A stretch of DNA of 64,000 nt, from the NCBI RefSeq assembly GCF_905207245.1, contig NZ_CAJLKP010000021.1, forward strand, positions 1-64,000, read 5' to 3'. Positions 25,458-34,071 of the stretch are shown in pieces. Made by a program: the position numbers and the translations under genes. Source of the stretch: an uncultured Bacteroides sp. (GTDB lineage: Bacteria > Bacteroidota > Bacteroidia > Bacteroidales > Bacteroidaceae). Below the pieces are notes generated by a model. The model searched no databases. It was not told the origin of the DNA and saw nothing but the letters and a program-made list of their open reading frames with translations. The stretch's first letter is position 1, and each line of letters opens with the position of its first letter.

Positions 25458-27506
25458 TTACTTTTCTTTTAGTAAATCCTCCATCTTCAGCAGCTCGTCG
25501 CGATACTGTGCAGCTTCGATAAAATCGAGCTTTTTGGCTGCTTCTTGCATGAGCTTTCTCGTACGTTCGATACTCTTTTCTAACTGTGGACGGGACATAT
25601 ATTGTACAATCGGGTCGGCAGCAATACTGGCAGAACTTTCTTGCTCGATGTAGGGGCGGGGAGCAAGGGTTGCTCCTTTTCCGGCAGGACCTTCTTCTGT
25701 TACACTGTTTGTGGCAAATACATTGAGATTCTTTGCTTTCTTGATTTGTTGAGGCGTGATGCCATTTTCTTCATTGTATTTTAATTGCTTTTCACGACGG
25801 CGGTTGGTTTCATCAATTGTCAGTCGCATACTGTCGGTTATGCGGTCGGCATACATGATAACCATACCGTTTACATTACGTGCCGCACGTCCGGCAGTCT
25901 GTGTTAGTGAACGATGAGAGCGCAGGAAACCTTCTTTATCCGCATCGAGAATGGCAACGAGTGACACTTCCGGGAGGTCCAATCCTTCACGCAACAGATT
26001 AACGCCGACCAGCACATCATATAGTCCTTCACGTAAATCACTCATGATTTTTACGCGTTCCAGTGTATCTACATCGCTATGGATATAGTTACATTTTACA
26101 TTATTATTCAAGAGGAATTCCGTCAACTCTTCTGCCATACGTTTGGTAAGCGTGGTTACAAGCGTACGTTCATTACGTTCTATGCGTATCTGGATTTCTT
26201 CCATGAGATCGTCTATCTGGTTGTGGCTGGGACGCACTTCAATTATCGGATCCAACAATCCGGTAGGACGAATAACCTGTTCCACGACAATGCCTTCCGA
26301 TTGAACCAATTCATAATCCGCAGGCGTTGCACTAACATAAATCACTTGTTTTGCCATTTCCTCGAATTCTTCGAATTTCAACGGACGATTGTCCATGGCA
26401 GCCGGGAGCCGGAAACCATATTCCACAAGGTTTATTTTACGGGCACGGTCACCACCATACATTGCACGTATCTGAGGTACGCTTACGTGACTTTCATCTA
26501 TAACAATCAGAAAATCTTCTGGAAAGAAGTCTAATAAACAATAAGGACGAGTACCGGCTGCACGGCCGTCAAAATAGCGCGAATAGTTTTCTATACCAGA
26601 ACAGTGACCTAATTCGCGTATCATTTCCATGTCATACGTAACTCGTTCCTGAAGACGTTTTGCTTCAAATGGACGGCCTTCATTCTCAAACCATTGCACC
26701 TGCTTGTGAAGATCATCTTCTATCTCATGAATAGCCCGTAGTGTGGCTTCTTTGGTTGTCATGAACAGATTGGCGGGATATATCTTGTAAGCATCAAAGC
26801 GGGCGATAGTTGCCCCGCTAATCGGGTCCACTTCCTCGATGCTGTCCACTTCGTCCCCCCAGAAAATGATACGCAACAGATTATCAGCATATGCCAGATA
26901 AATATCCACCGTATCTCCTTTTACACGGAAATTTCCACGATTCAGGTCGATATCGTTGCGTACATAAAGACTGTCCACCAAATGGCGCAGAAATACATTC
27001 CGGCTGAATGCTTTGCCTTGTTGTACTTCTATCACGTTACTATAGAAATCCGACGGGTTACCCATACCATATATGCAGGATACGGAAGAAACGACCACTA
27101 CATCTTTTCGTCCGGAAAGCAAGGAAGAAGTAGCGGCTAACCGTAACTTGTCGATTTCATCGTTAATGGCAAGGTCTTTTTCTATATATGTATCGGAAGA
27201 TGGAAGATAGGCTTCCGGTTGGTAATAGTCGTAATAGGAAACATAATACTCTACGGCATTATTGGGGAAGAACCCCTTGAATTCACTGTAGAGCTGAGCT
27301 GCTAATGTTTTGTTATGGCTTAATATTAACGTTGGTTTATTGATGTTGGCAATTACATTGGCTATAGTGAATGTCTTTCCCGAACCGGTGACACCAAGTA
27401 ATGTTTGCGCAGGAACTCCCTGAATCACGCCGTCAGTGAGCTGTGCAATGGCCTCCGGCTGATCTCCGGTTGGCTTATAAGCGGATGTTAATTCGAATTT
27501 ATTCAT
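25458..27506 (-). CDS. uvrB: Excinuclease ABC subunit UvrB
   Basis: The 682-residue damage-verification helicase of nucleotide excision repair. Walker A is GVTGSGKT after GDQPEAIAQL; YYVSYYDYYQPEAYLP is the beta-hairpin that inserts at the lesion; VIDESHVSVPQIR is motif II; AILDADKEGFLRS and QTAGRAARN are motifs V and VI. The UVR domain that contacts UvrC closes the protein (LEKSIERTRKLMQEAAKKLDF). A clear AAGGAG lies 5 bp upstream of the ATG, unusual here and supporting this start. Its partner uvrA lies 7 kb away on the other strand. Confidence 0.98.
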   Translation of the reverse strand: MNKFELTSAYKPTGDQPEAIAQLTDGVIQGVPAQTLLGVTGSGKTFTIANVIANINKPTLILSHNKTLAAQLYSEFKGFFPNNAVEYYVSYYDYYQPEAYLPSSDTYIEKDLAINDEIDKLRLAATSSLLSGRKDVVVVSSVSCIYGMGNPSDFYSNVIEVQQGKAFSRNVFLRHLVDSLYVRNDIDLNRGNFRVKGDTVDIYLAYADNLLRIIFWGDEVDSIEEVDPISGATIARFDAYKIYPANLFMTTKEATLRAIHEIEDDLHKQVQWFENEGRPFEAKRLQERVTYDMEMIRELGHCSGIENYSRYFDGRAAGTRPYCLLDFFPEDFLIVIDESHVSVPQIRAMYGGDRARKINLVEYGFRLPAAMDNRPLKFEEFEEMAKQVIYVSATPADYELVQSEGIVVEQVIRPTGLLDPIIEVRPSHNQIDDLMEEIQIRIERNERTLVTTLTKRMAEELTEFLLNNNVKCNYIHSDVDTLERVKIMSDLREGLYDVLVGVNLLREGLDLPEVSLVAILDADKEGFLRSHRSLTQTAGRAARNVNGMVIMYADRITDSMRLTIDETNRRREKQLKYNEENGITPQQIKKAKNLNVFATNSVTEEGPAGKGATLAPRPYIEQESSASIAADPIVQYMSRPQLEKSIERTRKLMQEAAKKLDFIEAAQYRDELLKMEDLLKEK

Positions 27507-27566
27507 TTTCTCTCCTTATGGACGGCAATATTCGGGAAAATGCTTGAGATAAACAAATTTTTTTTA

Positions 27567-27574
27567 TTCCTTTG
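27567..27574 (+). promoter_or_regulatory. Possible paaK promoter
   Basis: TTCCTTTG differs from TAnnTTTG at one base. A TTG at 27544-27546 is spaced 20 bp upstream. It lies about 48 bp before the start codon. Confidence 0.4.
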
Positions 27575-27621
27575 CAGGAAATAAGTATTAATAATAACCA
27601 TCAATGTAATACAACGAAGAC

Positions 27622-28920
27622 ATGATTTGGAATGAAAGTATCGAATGCATGGATCGCGAAAGCCTTCGTAAAATCCAGAGCATCCGCCTCAAGAAGATTG
27701 TGGAGCATGTTTATCATAACACTCCTTTTTACCGCAAGAAAATGCAGGAATTGGGAATTACCCCCGACGATATCAATAGTATAGACGACATCGTGAAGTT
27801 ACCTTTTACTACTAAATACGACCTGCGCGATAATTATCCTTTCGGACTTTGTGCTGTTCCCATGAGTCAGATAGTACGTATTCATGCATCGTCAGGTACG
27901 ACGGGCAAGCCTACTGTGGTGGGGTATACACGTAAGGACCTTTCATCTTGGACTGAATGTCTCTCGCGTGCATTTACAGCTTATGGTGCGGATAGTTCCG
28001 ACTTTTTCCATGTAGCTTACGGATATGGTTTGTTCACCGGTGGACTGGGTGCACATGCGGGTGCTGAAAATATCGGTGCTTCAGTTATACCTATGTCGAG
28101 CGGTAATACAGAGAAACAGATTACTCTGATGCATGATTTTGGTTCTACTGTATTATGCTGTACGCCTTCTTATGCGCTTTATCTGGCAGATGCCATTAAA
28201 GACTCCGGCTTTCCCCGTGAAGAATTCAAATTAAAAATAGGAGCTTTCGGTGCGGAGCCCTGGACGGAGAACATGCGTCATGAGATTGAAGAGAAGTTAG
28301 GCATTAAAGCCTATGATATATATGGACTGAGTGAAATAGCAGGTCCGGGTGTGGGCTACGAATGTGAGTGTCAGCATGGCACCCATCTTAATGAAGACCA
28401 TTACTTCCCCGAAATTATTAATCCGAATACATTGGAACCGGTTGCTCCCGGTGAAACAGGCGAGCTTGTCTTTACACACCTAACCAAAGAAGGTATGCCT
28501 CTGCTGCGTTACCGTACCAAGGATCTCACCGCTCTGCATTATGATAAATGTCCTTGTGGACGTACGCTCACCCGTATGGATCGCATCCTCGGCCGTAGTG
28601 ATGATATGCTTATTATCCGTGGGGTGAACGTATTCCCGACTCAGATAGAATCCGTCATCCTCGAAATGCAGGAATTCGAACCGCATTATCTCCTGATAGT
28701 AGACCGCAAGAATAATACGGATAGTATGGAATTGCAGGTTGAAGTCCGTCCGGAATATTATTCGGATGAGATTAACAAGATGCTGGCATTGAAGAAAAAA
28801 CTGGCAGCCCGTCTGCAAAGTGTACTTGGTTTGGGAGTAGATGTTCGTCTGGTAGAGCCTCGCAGCATTGAACGCAGTGTAGGTAAGGCCAAACGCGTAA
28901 TTGATAATCGTAAACTTTGA
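27622..28920 (+). CDS. paaK: Phenylacetate-CoA ligase
   Basis: A 432-residue ANL-superfamily adenylate-forming enzyme that activates phenylacetate or a related aryl acid to its CoA thioester with ATP. The P-loop is IHASSGTTGKPT; YDIYGLSEIAGPGVGYEC and the CHCGR-like PCGRTLTRMDRILGRSDDMLIIRGVNVFP block are characteristic. In anaerobic gut bacteria, such enzymes with ACT partners are linked to aromatic amino-acid 2-oxoacid metabolism, an inference here because no oxidoreductase genes adjoin. The ACT protein follows after a 100-bp AT-rich hairpin element. Confidence 0.93.
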   Translation: MIWNESIECMDRESLRKIQSIRLKKIVEHVYHNTPFYRKKMQELGITPDDINSIDDIVKLPFTTKYDLRDNYPFGLCAVPMSQIVRIHASSGTTGKPTVVGYTRKDLSSWTECLSRAFTAYGADSSDFFHVAYGYGLFTGGLGAHAGAENIGASVIPMSSGNTEKQITLMHDFGSTVLCCTPSYALYLADAIKDSGFPREEFKLKIGAFGAEPWTENMRHEIEEKLGIKAYDIYGLSEIAGPGVGYECECQHGTHLNEDHYFPEIINPNTLEPVAPGETGELVFTHLTKEGMPLLRYRTKDLTALHYDKCPCGRTLTRMDRILGRSDDMLIIRGVNVFPTQIESVILEMQEFEPHYLLIVDRKNNTDSMELQVEVRPEYYSDEINKMLALKKKLAARLQSVLGLGVDVRLVEPRSIERSVGKAKRVIDNRKL

Positions 28921-28923
28921 TAA

Positions 28924-29018
28924 ACTATTAATTATTAAATATAAAGTATTAATTGCCTGCGGGATGTCCCTAATTAATAGTTCATCATTTATAGTTCATA
29001 ATTTACAATTAATAATTA
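28924..29018. repeat. Intergenic word-array element 4 (ATTAAT/TAATTATTAA words)
   Basis: AT-rich words (CTATTAATT, TAATTATTAA) on the left reappear inverted on the right (AATTAATAG, TTAATAATTA) around a GC-rich centre GCCTGCGGGATGTCCC (28953-28968). The whole lies between two same-strand genes that are otherwise likely to form one operon, and reads through in frame with the ACT gene by chance. Confidence 0.65.
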
Positions 29019-29023
29019 AGATC

Positions 29024-29449
29024 ATGGTAGCAAAACAACTCTCTATTTTTCTGGAGAATAAGTCCGGTCGTCTGACTGAAGTGACTGAAGTGCTTGCGAA
29101 AGAAGGTGTCAACCTTTCCGCTCTCTGTATTGCCGAGAATGCTGATTTCGGTATTCTTCGCGGCATCGTATCTGAACCGGATAAGGCATATAAAGCTTTA
29201 AAAGATAATCATTTTGCTGTGAATGTGACGGATGTGGTAGGCATCAGTTGCCCCAATATTCCGGGCTCATTGTCAAAAGTTCTGCGTTTCTTATCTGACG
29301 AGGGCGTTTTCATTGAATATATGTATTCATTTGCCAACGGCAATACGGCCAATGTCATTATTCGCCCGAATGACATGGAAAACTGTATCCGTGTGTTGAC
29401 TGAAAAGAAAGTCGATTTGCTTGCGGCGAGTGATTTATATAAATTATAA
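29024..29449 (+). CDS. Tandem ACT-domain protein
   Basis: A 141-residue protein from the ATG at 29024 (MVAKQLSIFLENKSGRL). Two ACT domains follow each other: residues 1-68 (LSIFLENKSGRLTEVTEVLA) and 72-141 (GISCPNIPGSLSKVLRFLSD). ACT domains bind amino acids and regulate metabolic enzymes. Proteins of this kind often follow phenylacetate-CoA ligase, and this one follows paaK, so regulation by an aromatic amino acid is plausible. An earlier in-frame ATG at 28901 would translate the whole AT-rich repeat element and overlap paaK, so I rejected it. Confidence 0.9.
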   Translation: MVAKQLSIFLENKSGRLTEVTEVLAKEGVNLSALCIAENADFGILRGIVSEPDKAYKALKDNHFAVNVTDVVGISCPNIPGSLSKVLRFLSDEGVFIEYMYSFANGNTANVIIRPNDMENCIRVLTEKKVDLLAASDLYKL

Positions 29450-29533
29450 TGACCATTTTTTAGACCGCTTATTATCCCGGTTCGTCGCGAATAGACTGGC
29501 GTTTATCGGTCATTTTCTGGTTTTTGAAAAATT

Positions 29534-29577
29534 AAGGTTCGTATCGTTGCTTTATTCGATGCGAACCTTTATCTTTG
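29534..29577 (+). promoter_or_regulatory. Hairpin with embedded bamD promoter
   Basis: A 13-bp stem (29534-29546 and 29557-29569, one wobble) has a 10-nt loop starting with TTG (29547-29549), and the stem is followed at once by TATCTTTG (29570-29577). The spacing of TTG and TATCTTTG is 20 bp, so these are the -33 and -7 boxes of bamD, with the stem's right arm as part of the spacer. The same hairpin with its T-rich end is well placed to terminate the paaK-ACT transcript. Confidence 0.65.
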
Positions 29578-29599
29578 CACATTATTTGAAAAGCTAAGA

Positions 29600-30430
29600 A
29601 TGAAGAAGAACATCTTAATAACTTTGCTTGCAGCAATATTACTCTCCTCGTGTGGAGAATATAATAAGCTGTTAAAAAGCACCGACTATGAGTATAAGTA
29701 TGAGGCGGCAAAGAACTACTTCGCAAAAGGGCAGTACAATCGTGCTGCAACGTTGCTTAATGAGTTAATTGCTATCCTTAAGGGTACAGACAAAGCAGAG
29801 GAATCCCTCTACATGCTGGGTATGAGCTACTACAACCAGAAAGACTATCAGACGGCAGCTCAGACTTTTGTCCAATATTATAATGTATATCCTCGTGGAA
29901 CGTTTACCGAACTGGCACGTTTCCATGCCGGAAAAGCGTTGTATCTGGATACTCCGGAGCCCCGTCTCGATCAATCCGGCACATATAGTGCTATTCAGCA
30001 ATTGCAGATGTTCATGGAATATTTTCCGCAAAGCTCAAAGAAGGACGAAGCCCAGGATATGATATTTAAGTTACAGGATAAATTGGTGATGAAAGAGTTC
30101 CTTTCAGCCAGATTGTATTATAACTTGGGCAACTATTTGGGAAACAATTATCAATCCTGTGTAATCACTGCACAGAATGCTTTGAAGGATTATCCTTATA
30201 CGAACCTTCGCGAAGACTTGTCTATTCTTATTCTGCGTGCCAAATACGAAATGGCTATCTATAGTGTAGAGGACAAGAGAGCAGAACGCTATCGCGAAAC
30301 GGTGGATGAATATTATGCTTTCAAGAATGAGTTCCCTGAAAGTAAATATCTGAAAGAAGCCGATAGGATATTCAAGGATTCAGAGAAGATATTGAATGAA
30401 GATAAGTCAAGTGAAGATAATCAGATTTAG
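29600..30430 (+). CDS. bamD: Outer membrane assembly lipoprotein BamD
   Basis: A 276-residue lipoprotein with signal ending LLSSC (Cys at about residue 18). Tetratricopeptide-like repeats fill the rest: YEAAKNYFAKGQYNRAATLLNEL, ESLYMLGMSYYNQKDYQTAAQTF, and later SAIQQLQMFMEYFPQSSKKDEA. BamD is the essential partner of BamA in outer membrane protein insertion, on the periplasmic face of the outer membrane. The length is normal. It leads a bamD-rpoZ-DUF4293 gene row, with 22 bp to rpoZ. Confidence 0.95.
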   Translation: MKKNILITLLAAILLSSCGEYNKLLKSTDYEYKYEAAKNYFAKGQYNRAATLLNELIAILKGTDKAEESLYMLGMSYYNQKDYQTAAQTFVQYYNVYPRGTFTELARFHAGKALYLDTPEPRLDQSGTYSAIQQLQMFMEYFPQSSKKDEAQDMIFKLQDKLVMKEFLSARLYYNLGNYLGNNYQSCVITAQNALKDYPYTNLREDLSILILRAKYEMAIYSVEDKRAERYRETVDEYYAFKNEFPESKYLKEADRIFKDSEKILNEDKSSEDNQI

Positions 30431-30452
30431 GATAATATTAATTTAGATATTT

Positions 30453-30788
30453 ATGGATTACAAGAAAACAAATGCTCCTGGCAGTACGGTTACACGTGAC
30501 ATGATGGAGTTGTGTGCGGATACCGGTAATGTGTATGAAACCGTATCTATCATTGGTAAGCGTGCAAACCAGATCAGTGTGGAAATCAAGAATGACCTTT
30601 CAAAGAAATTGGCAGAGTTTGCTTCCTATAATGATAACTTGGAAGAAGTATTCGAGAACCGGGAGCAGATTGAAATTTCACGTTATTATGAGAAATTGCC
30701 GAAACCGACGTTGATTGCAACGCAAGAGTACGTTGAGGGTAAGATTTACTATCGCAACCCGGCAAAAGAGAAAGAGAAATTACAGTAA
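30453..30788 (+). CDS. rpoZ: RNA polymerase omega/Rpb6-like subunit
   Basis: A 111-residue small protein. VTRDMMELCADTGNVYETVSIIGKRANQIS resembles the omega/Rpb6 core that clamps the beta' C terminus and promotes polymerase assembly. Bacteroidota omega is diverged and often listed only as an Rpb6-like protein. The bamD-rpoZ order is common in this phylum. A strong terminator hairpin follows 14 bp after the stop. Confidence 0.88.
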   Translation: MDYKKTNAPGSTVTRDMMELCADTGNVYETVSIIGKRANQISVEIKNDLSKKLAEFASYNDNLEEVFENREQIEISRYYEKLPKPTLIATQEYVEGKIYYRNPAKEKEKLQ

Positions 30789-30801
30789 ATGAAATTACTA
30801 T

Positions 30802-30840
30802 AAAGGTGTGCCCGAGTGAAGATTGCTTGGGCACACCTTT
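30802..30840 (+). terminator. rpoZ terminator
   Basis: AAAGGTGTGCCCGAG (30802-30816) pairs with CTTGGGCACACCTTT (30826-30840) with one wobble, loop of 9 nt, then TGTTGTTTT. Confidence 0.85.
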
Positions 30841-30865
30841 GTTGTTTTAACAAAGAAAAGAGGAT

Positions 30866-31333
30866 ATGATACAACGAATTCAATCTGTTTATTTATTGAT
30901 TGTGACAGGTTTGCTGATAGCTGCTATGTGCTTGCCAGTAGGGCAGTTTATAGCTGCGGACGGAGTTACTGAATATGTTTTCAAACCGTTGGGGGTGACG
31001 CTGGCGGATAGTGCTTTTCAATCTACATGGGGATTGTTCGGGATACTATTTCTAAGCACCGTCGTGGCATTCTGTACTATTTTTCTGTTTCGTAATCGAA
31101 TGTTGCAGGTGCGTATGACAATATTCAACAGTATTCTTTTGATAGGATATTATGCGGCATTTTTCGTCTTCATGTTTATGTTGAAGGATGATTTGGATGC
31201 AATGTCTTTCCAGTTAGGCTGGGCGCTTTGCCTCCCTGCTATTTCTATAATATTGAATTATTTGTCTTTCAGGGCTATTTATCGTGACGAGGTGATGGTG
31301 AAAGCTGAGAAGAATTTTCGGTTGAGAAAATGA
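30866..31333 (+). CDS. DUF4293 family membrane protein
   Basis: A 155-residue inner-membrane protein with four predicted helices: residues 6-26 (QSVYLLIVTGLLIAAMCL), about 52-75 (WGLFGILFLSTVVAFCTIFLF), 83-105 and 117-135. The MIQRIQSVYLLIV start is characteristic of DUF4293. The function is unknown. It follows rpoZ but the terminator between them means that it may rely on read-through or its own weak promoter. Its stop lies next to a 33-bp inverted repeat. Confidence 0.88.
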   Translation: MIQRIQSVYLLIVTGLLIAAMCLPVGQFIAADGVTEYVFKPLGVTLADSAFQSTWGLFGILFLSTVVAFCTIFLFRNRMLQVRMTIFNSILLIGYYAAFFVFMFMLKDDLDAMSFQLGWALCLPAISIILNYLSFRAIYRDEVMVKAEKNFRLRK

Positions 31334-31334
31334 A

Positions 31335-31409
31335 AGATTCATATATAAAGAAAGCGTCCCGGAACTTCTATAAAAAAGTTCCGGGACGCTTTCTTTATAT
31401 ATGAATCTC
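31335..31409. terminator. Long bidirectional terminator
   Basis: A perfect 33-bp inverted repeat (31335-31367 and 31377-31409). The centre is GC-rich (GCGTCCCGGAACTT) and the outer parts AT-rich (CATATATAAAGAAA), so both convergent transcripts get a hairpin and U-rich tail. It fills nearly all the space between the DUF4293 stop and the PorT-like stop. Confidence 0.88.
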
Positions 31410-31416
31410 TTTAAGA

Positions 31417-32103
31417 TTACTTCTTGAGGTCAAACAGATAGGTCATTTTTACTACTATGGCGCCATGTGCCGAACGGGAGAAATAGTCTTTCTTAGTGCT
31501 TTTATAAAAGTCGGATAGAGCGTAGTAGTATCTACCTTCTACAAGAAAATTTCCGGCTTTGGTGCGTAATTCTAATCCTGCCCCTCCCGTGATACCATAG
31601 TCGAATTTATTTTCTACATCTTTATCATGTTGTTCGGTAACTGCATTGGTTACAGTTTCCCATGCATCATTTTTGGTTCGTGTGTCACTGATAAAGAATC
31701 CTATTTGCGGACCCGCATGGATGAAAAATTGCACTCCCCGGTCTCTGCCAAATGCCAAATGTGCTAAAAGAGGTATTTCTACATAATTCATCTTGCGTGT
31801 ATATTGCAAATCGGGGAAATCTTCATAAAATTCATCCCAACCATGCTGTGAGAAATTCAATTCAACTTGTGCACCGCATATCATGCTGAAATATTTCTCC
31901 GAGATATAGCGCGCTGTCAGACCGCCATTAATGCCCATCAGGTTTTTCTGCCGTACTGTAGGAGAGAAGCTGACACTATTGAGATTGATGCCGCCGTTGA
32001 AACCTATTGCAAAGTTTTGGCGTTGCTCACCTATCTGTGCACGGCCAGGCAACACCCATACAGTAAGTAGTAGAGTAGCTCCTATGATGTTTTTTATCTT
32101 CAT
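31417..32103 (-). CDS. PorT-like outer membrane beta-barrel protein
   Basis: A 228-residue protein with signal peptide (to GRAQ, residues 1-22) and an eight-strand-type beta-barrel pattern (FAIGFNGGINLNSVSF, NYVEIPLLAHLAFG, IHAGPQIGFFIS, LVEGRYYYALSDFY). It matches the PorT/outer-membrane beta-barrel family of Bacteroidota, which is broad. The ending FDLKK is not the usual terminal aromatic residue. It follows the LysM gene after 27 bp and is likely cotranscribed, so both may act at the envelope. Confidence 0.88.
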   Translation of the reverse strand: MKIKNIIGATLLLTVWVLPGRAQIGEQRQNFAIGFNGGINLNSVSFSPTVRQKNLMGINGGLTARYISEKYFSMICGAQVELNFSQHGWDEFYEDFPDLQYTRKMNYVEIPLLAHLAFGRDRGVQFFIHAGPQIGFFISDTRTKNDAWETVTNAVTEQHDKDVENKFDYGITGGAGLELRTKAGNFLVEGRYYYALSDFYKSTKKDYFSRSAHGAIVVKMTYLFDLKK

Positions 32104-32130
32104 TGTCTTGGGATTTAAAAACTTCTGTTA

Positions 32131-33909
32131 TCAATCATAATCCAACTTTATTAGCTCATAGTTCTTGGTGAAACGCACAAAGAATACTTTTTTATTGATG
32201 AGTCCTCCCCAATTGTTTACGCGTTGGAATTTGAATCCGGTTTGGATAGGCGTCAAATCCATGCGTTGCATATTCTTCTCCAACTCAGAGCCATAGCGTG
32301 ACAGGCCTTTGAGGAAGAAATAACCGGTATCAAAGCCCAGCATTCCGAATTTTGGATAACGCTCTTCCATATCCTTGCCGTACCATCTGCGATAACTCTT
32401 AGTGAAATTAATGGCTGCTGGCAATAGGTTGTTGGTGTAGAATGATGAATAGAAATAGGTATCTAATTCAAAGAATGCCTCCAAATGATCTTTTGTGTAA
32501 GTCTGCCATTCCGGATAACCGAATAAATGGATGTTACTTTCCGGATTATCGCGAACCAATAAAGTCAGTTGGGGCAGTATCTTTATCAGGGTCACATTGT
32601 TTCCTGATGTAGGAATGAATATGTTTTCCCGGTCGGCACGCAGCACTGTTTTCAGGGATTCCACTGTTGCGTCTTCTTTCAAAGATTTCATAGGAATAGA
32701 ACGGTTTTTCAGTTCATCTTTCAGCCCTTTGATAAATTCGGCTTTGTCCTTTGTGCCTGTGCTGGCTTCTATGAAGATGACGTTGGCATTCGGGAATTGG
32801 CGGACAAAATGGTCATACACTTCAGAGTAAAGGTATGACTGGGGAGTATTAATCTGATAAATAGCCGGATTGCGGAATACGCTGTTGTCCTTTGATGTGA
32901 ACGGTATTACCAGGCGGATATCATTCTTCTGGGCAAAATCTGCCAAAGGTTTGATATGCTGTTGATGTAGCGGACCGAAAATAATATCCATATCCTTCAT
33001 TTCCTTTTTGGAGAGGATGCTATTCAGGGACGTGCTTTCGGAACCGGAGTTATAAGTGTATAAATCAACGGAAACTCCGCTACGCTTCAAGCTATCTACA
33101 GCCATGAGGAATCCTTCGTAATACTCTACCATACGTGCTGCATCGTTCTTGGGCACATCCAGGAAAGGCAGGATGATAGCAGCTTTGATTGTGCTGAAAC
33201 GCTCTGTCATCTTTTGGTTCTCACTGAACAATTCGCTGTTGCTGGGAGCTACCTTTGGCTGAGTAGTGTTTTCTACTTGTGCGGTGGGGAAGGGGATGCA
33301 AAGGAATGTACCTTTCTTTATTTTGTTTTCACCTTTAAGTTCAGGGTTGGCAGCTATTAGTTCGGCCTCTGAAATACCATATTCACGGCTGATGCTGTAT
33401 ACGGTTTCTTTCCGTTTCACTTTGTGCATCTCTTTGCAACGAGATTGCACAGGGCCTTGGATGGGGGGGATAACCGATTCTGTTACTGTTTCCGTAGTGA
33501 CTGTGCCAGCCTCGCCGACAGAAGGAATGCGTATTACCTGACCGATGCGGAAGTTCTCCGCACTAAGTCCGGGGTTGGCATCGCAAATAGCCTTGGCCGA
33601 TACACCGTATTTGACGGTTAATCGGTAGAGGGTTTCTCCTTGTGCTATGGTATGGAATGTTTCTGTCTGAGTATTGGCGGCTGTACGCGGAATGCGAAGT
33701 GTACGTCCCACGAAGATTTTTTCGTCGCTTCCTGGATTTAATTTTACGATGTCCGATTGTGTGACACCATACATACTGGATATAGAATAAAGGCTTTGCC
33801 CTTTTTCAATGGTATGCAAAAAATAGGACTGGTTCTCTTGTGCAAATGCGCCAAAACTGCATGCACCGGCAAGCAGTAAGGAGCAGAAAATCCGGTTAAT
33901 CGTTCTCAT
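32131..33909 (-). CDS. LysM protein fused to a periplasmic-binding-protein-like domain
   Basis: A 592-residue exported protein from the ATG at 33909 (signal peptide ends FGAFAQ, residue 24). Three LysM domains lie at about 30-74, 85-129 and 161-206, each with a GxSLYSIS-like core; these bind peptidoglycan. From about 240 to the end runs a type 1 periplasmic-binding-protein fold (KAAIILPFLDVP, IIFGPLHQQHIKPLADF, RLVIPFTSKDNSV, GFDTGYFFLKGL). A promoter box at 33952-33959 lies downstream of the alternative TTG at 33954, so the short form is right. The ligand is unknown. It is cotranscribed with the PorT-like gene. Confidence 0.92.
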   Translation of the reverse strand: MRTINRIFCSLLLAGACSFGAFAQENQSYFLHTIEKGQSLYSISSMYGVTQSDIVKLNPGSDEKIFVGRTLRIPRTAANTQTETFHTIAQGETLYRLTVKYGVSAKAICDANPGLSAENFRIGQVIRIPSVGEAGTVTTETVTESVIPPIQGPVQSRCKEMHKVKRKETVYSISREYGISEAELIAANPELKGENKIKKGTFLCIPFPTAQVENTTQPKVAPSNSELFSENQKMTERFSTIKAAIILPFLDVPKNDAARMVEYYEGFLMAVDSLKRSGVSVDLYTYNSGSESTSLNSILSKKEMKDMDIIFGPLHQQHIKPLADFAQKNDIRLVIPFTSKDNSVFRNPAIYQINTPQSYLYSEVYDHFVRQFPNANVIFIEASTGTKDKAEFIKGLKDELKNRSIPMKSLKEDATVESLKTVLRADRENIFIPTSGNNVTLIKILPQLTLLVRDNPESNIHLFGYPEWQTYTKDHLEAFFELDTYFYSSFYTNNLLPAAINFTKSYRRWYGKDMEERYPKFGMLGFDTGYFFLKGLSRYGSELEKNMQRMDLTPIQTGFKFQRVNNWGGLINKKVFFVRFTKNYELIKLDYD

Positions 33910-33951
33910 TCGATATCGTTGGTTTATGTTTACAATTTCCCAAAGTAGCTG

Positions 33952-33959
33952 CAAAGGTA
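33952..33959 (-). promoter_or_regulatory. LysM-PorT operon promoter (-7 box)
   Basis: CAAAGGTA on plus reads TACCTTTG on minus. Transcription would start near 33945, about 36 nt before the ATG at 33909. It overlaps an in-frame TTG (33954) that is therefore not a start. Confidence 0.7.
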
Positions 33960-34063
33960 AGAATTTTGCCTAAAATTAACGAACGGAATGAGTTAAGAAA
34001 TAATATTGTGCATTTTAAAACTGAAAAATCTTGTGTATGCGCTGATATTCGCTTGGAAACCGT

Positions 34064-34071
34064 TATTTTTG
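34064..34071 (+). promoter_or_regulatory. Promoter of the T9SS-domain gene and uvrA (-7 box)
   Basis: TATTTTTG fits TAnnTTTG; no clear -33 box at the right distance. It lies only 8 bp before the ATG at 34080, so the transcript may be nearly leaderless. Confidence 0.5.

Noticed and set aside
28901..29023. Upstream start for the ACT protein
   Set aside because: It would overlap paaK and translate the AT-rich repeat; the ACT fold begins right after the ATG at 29024.
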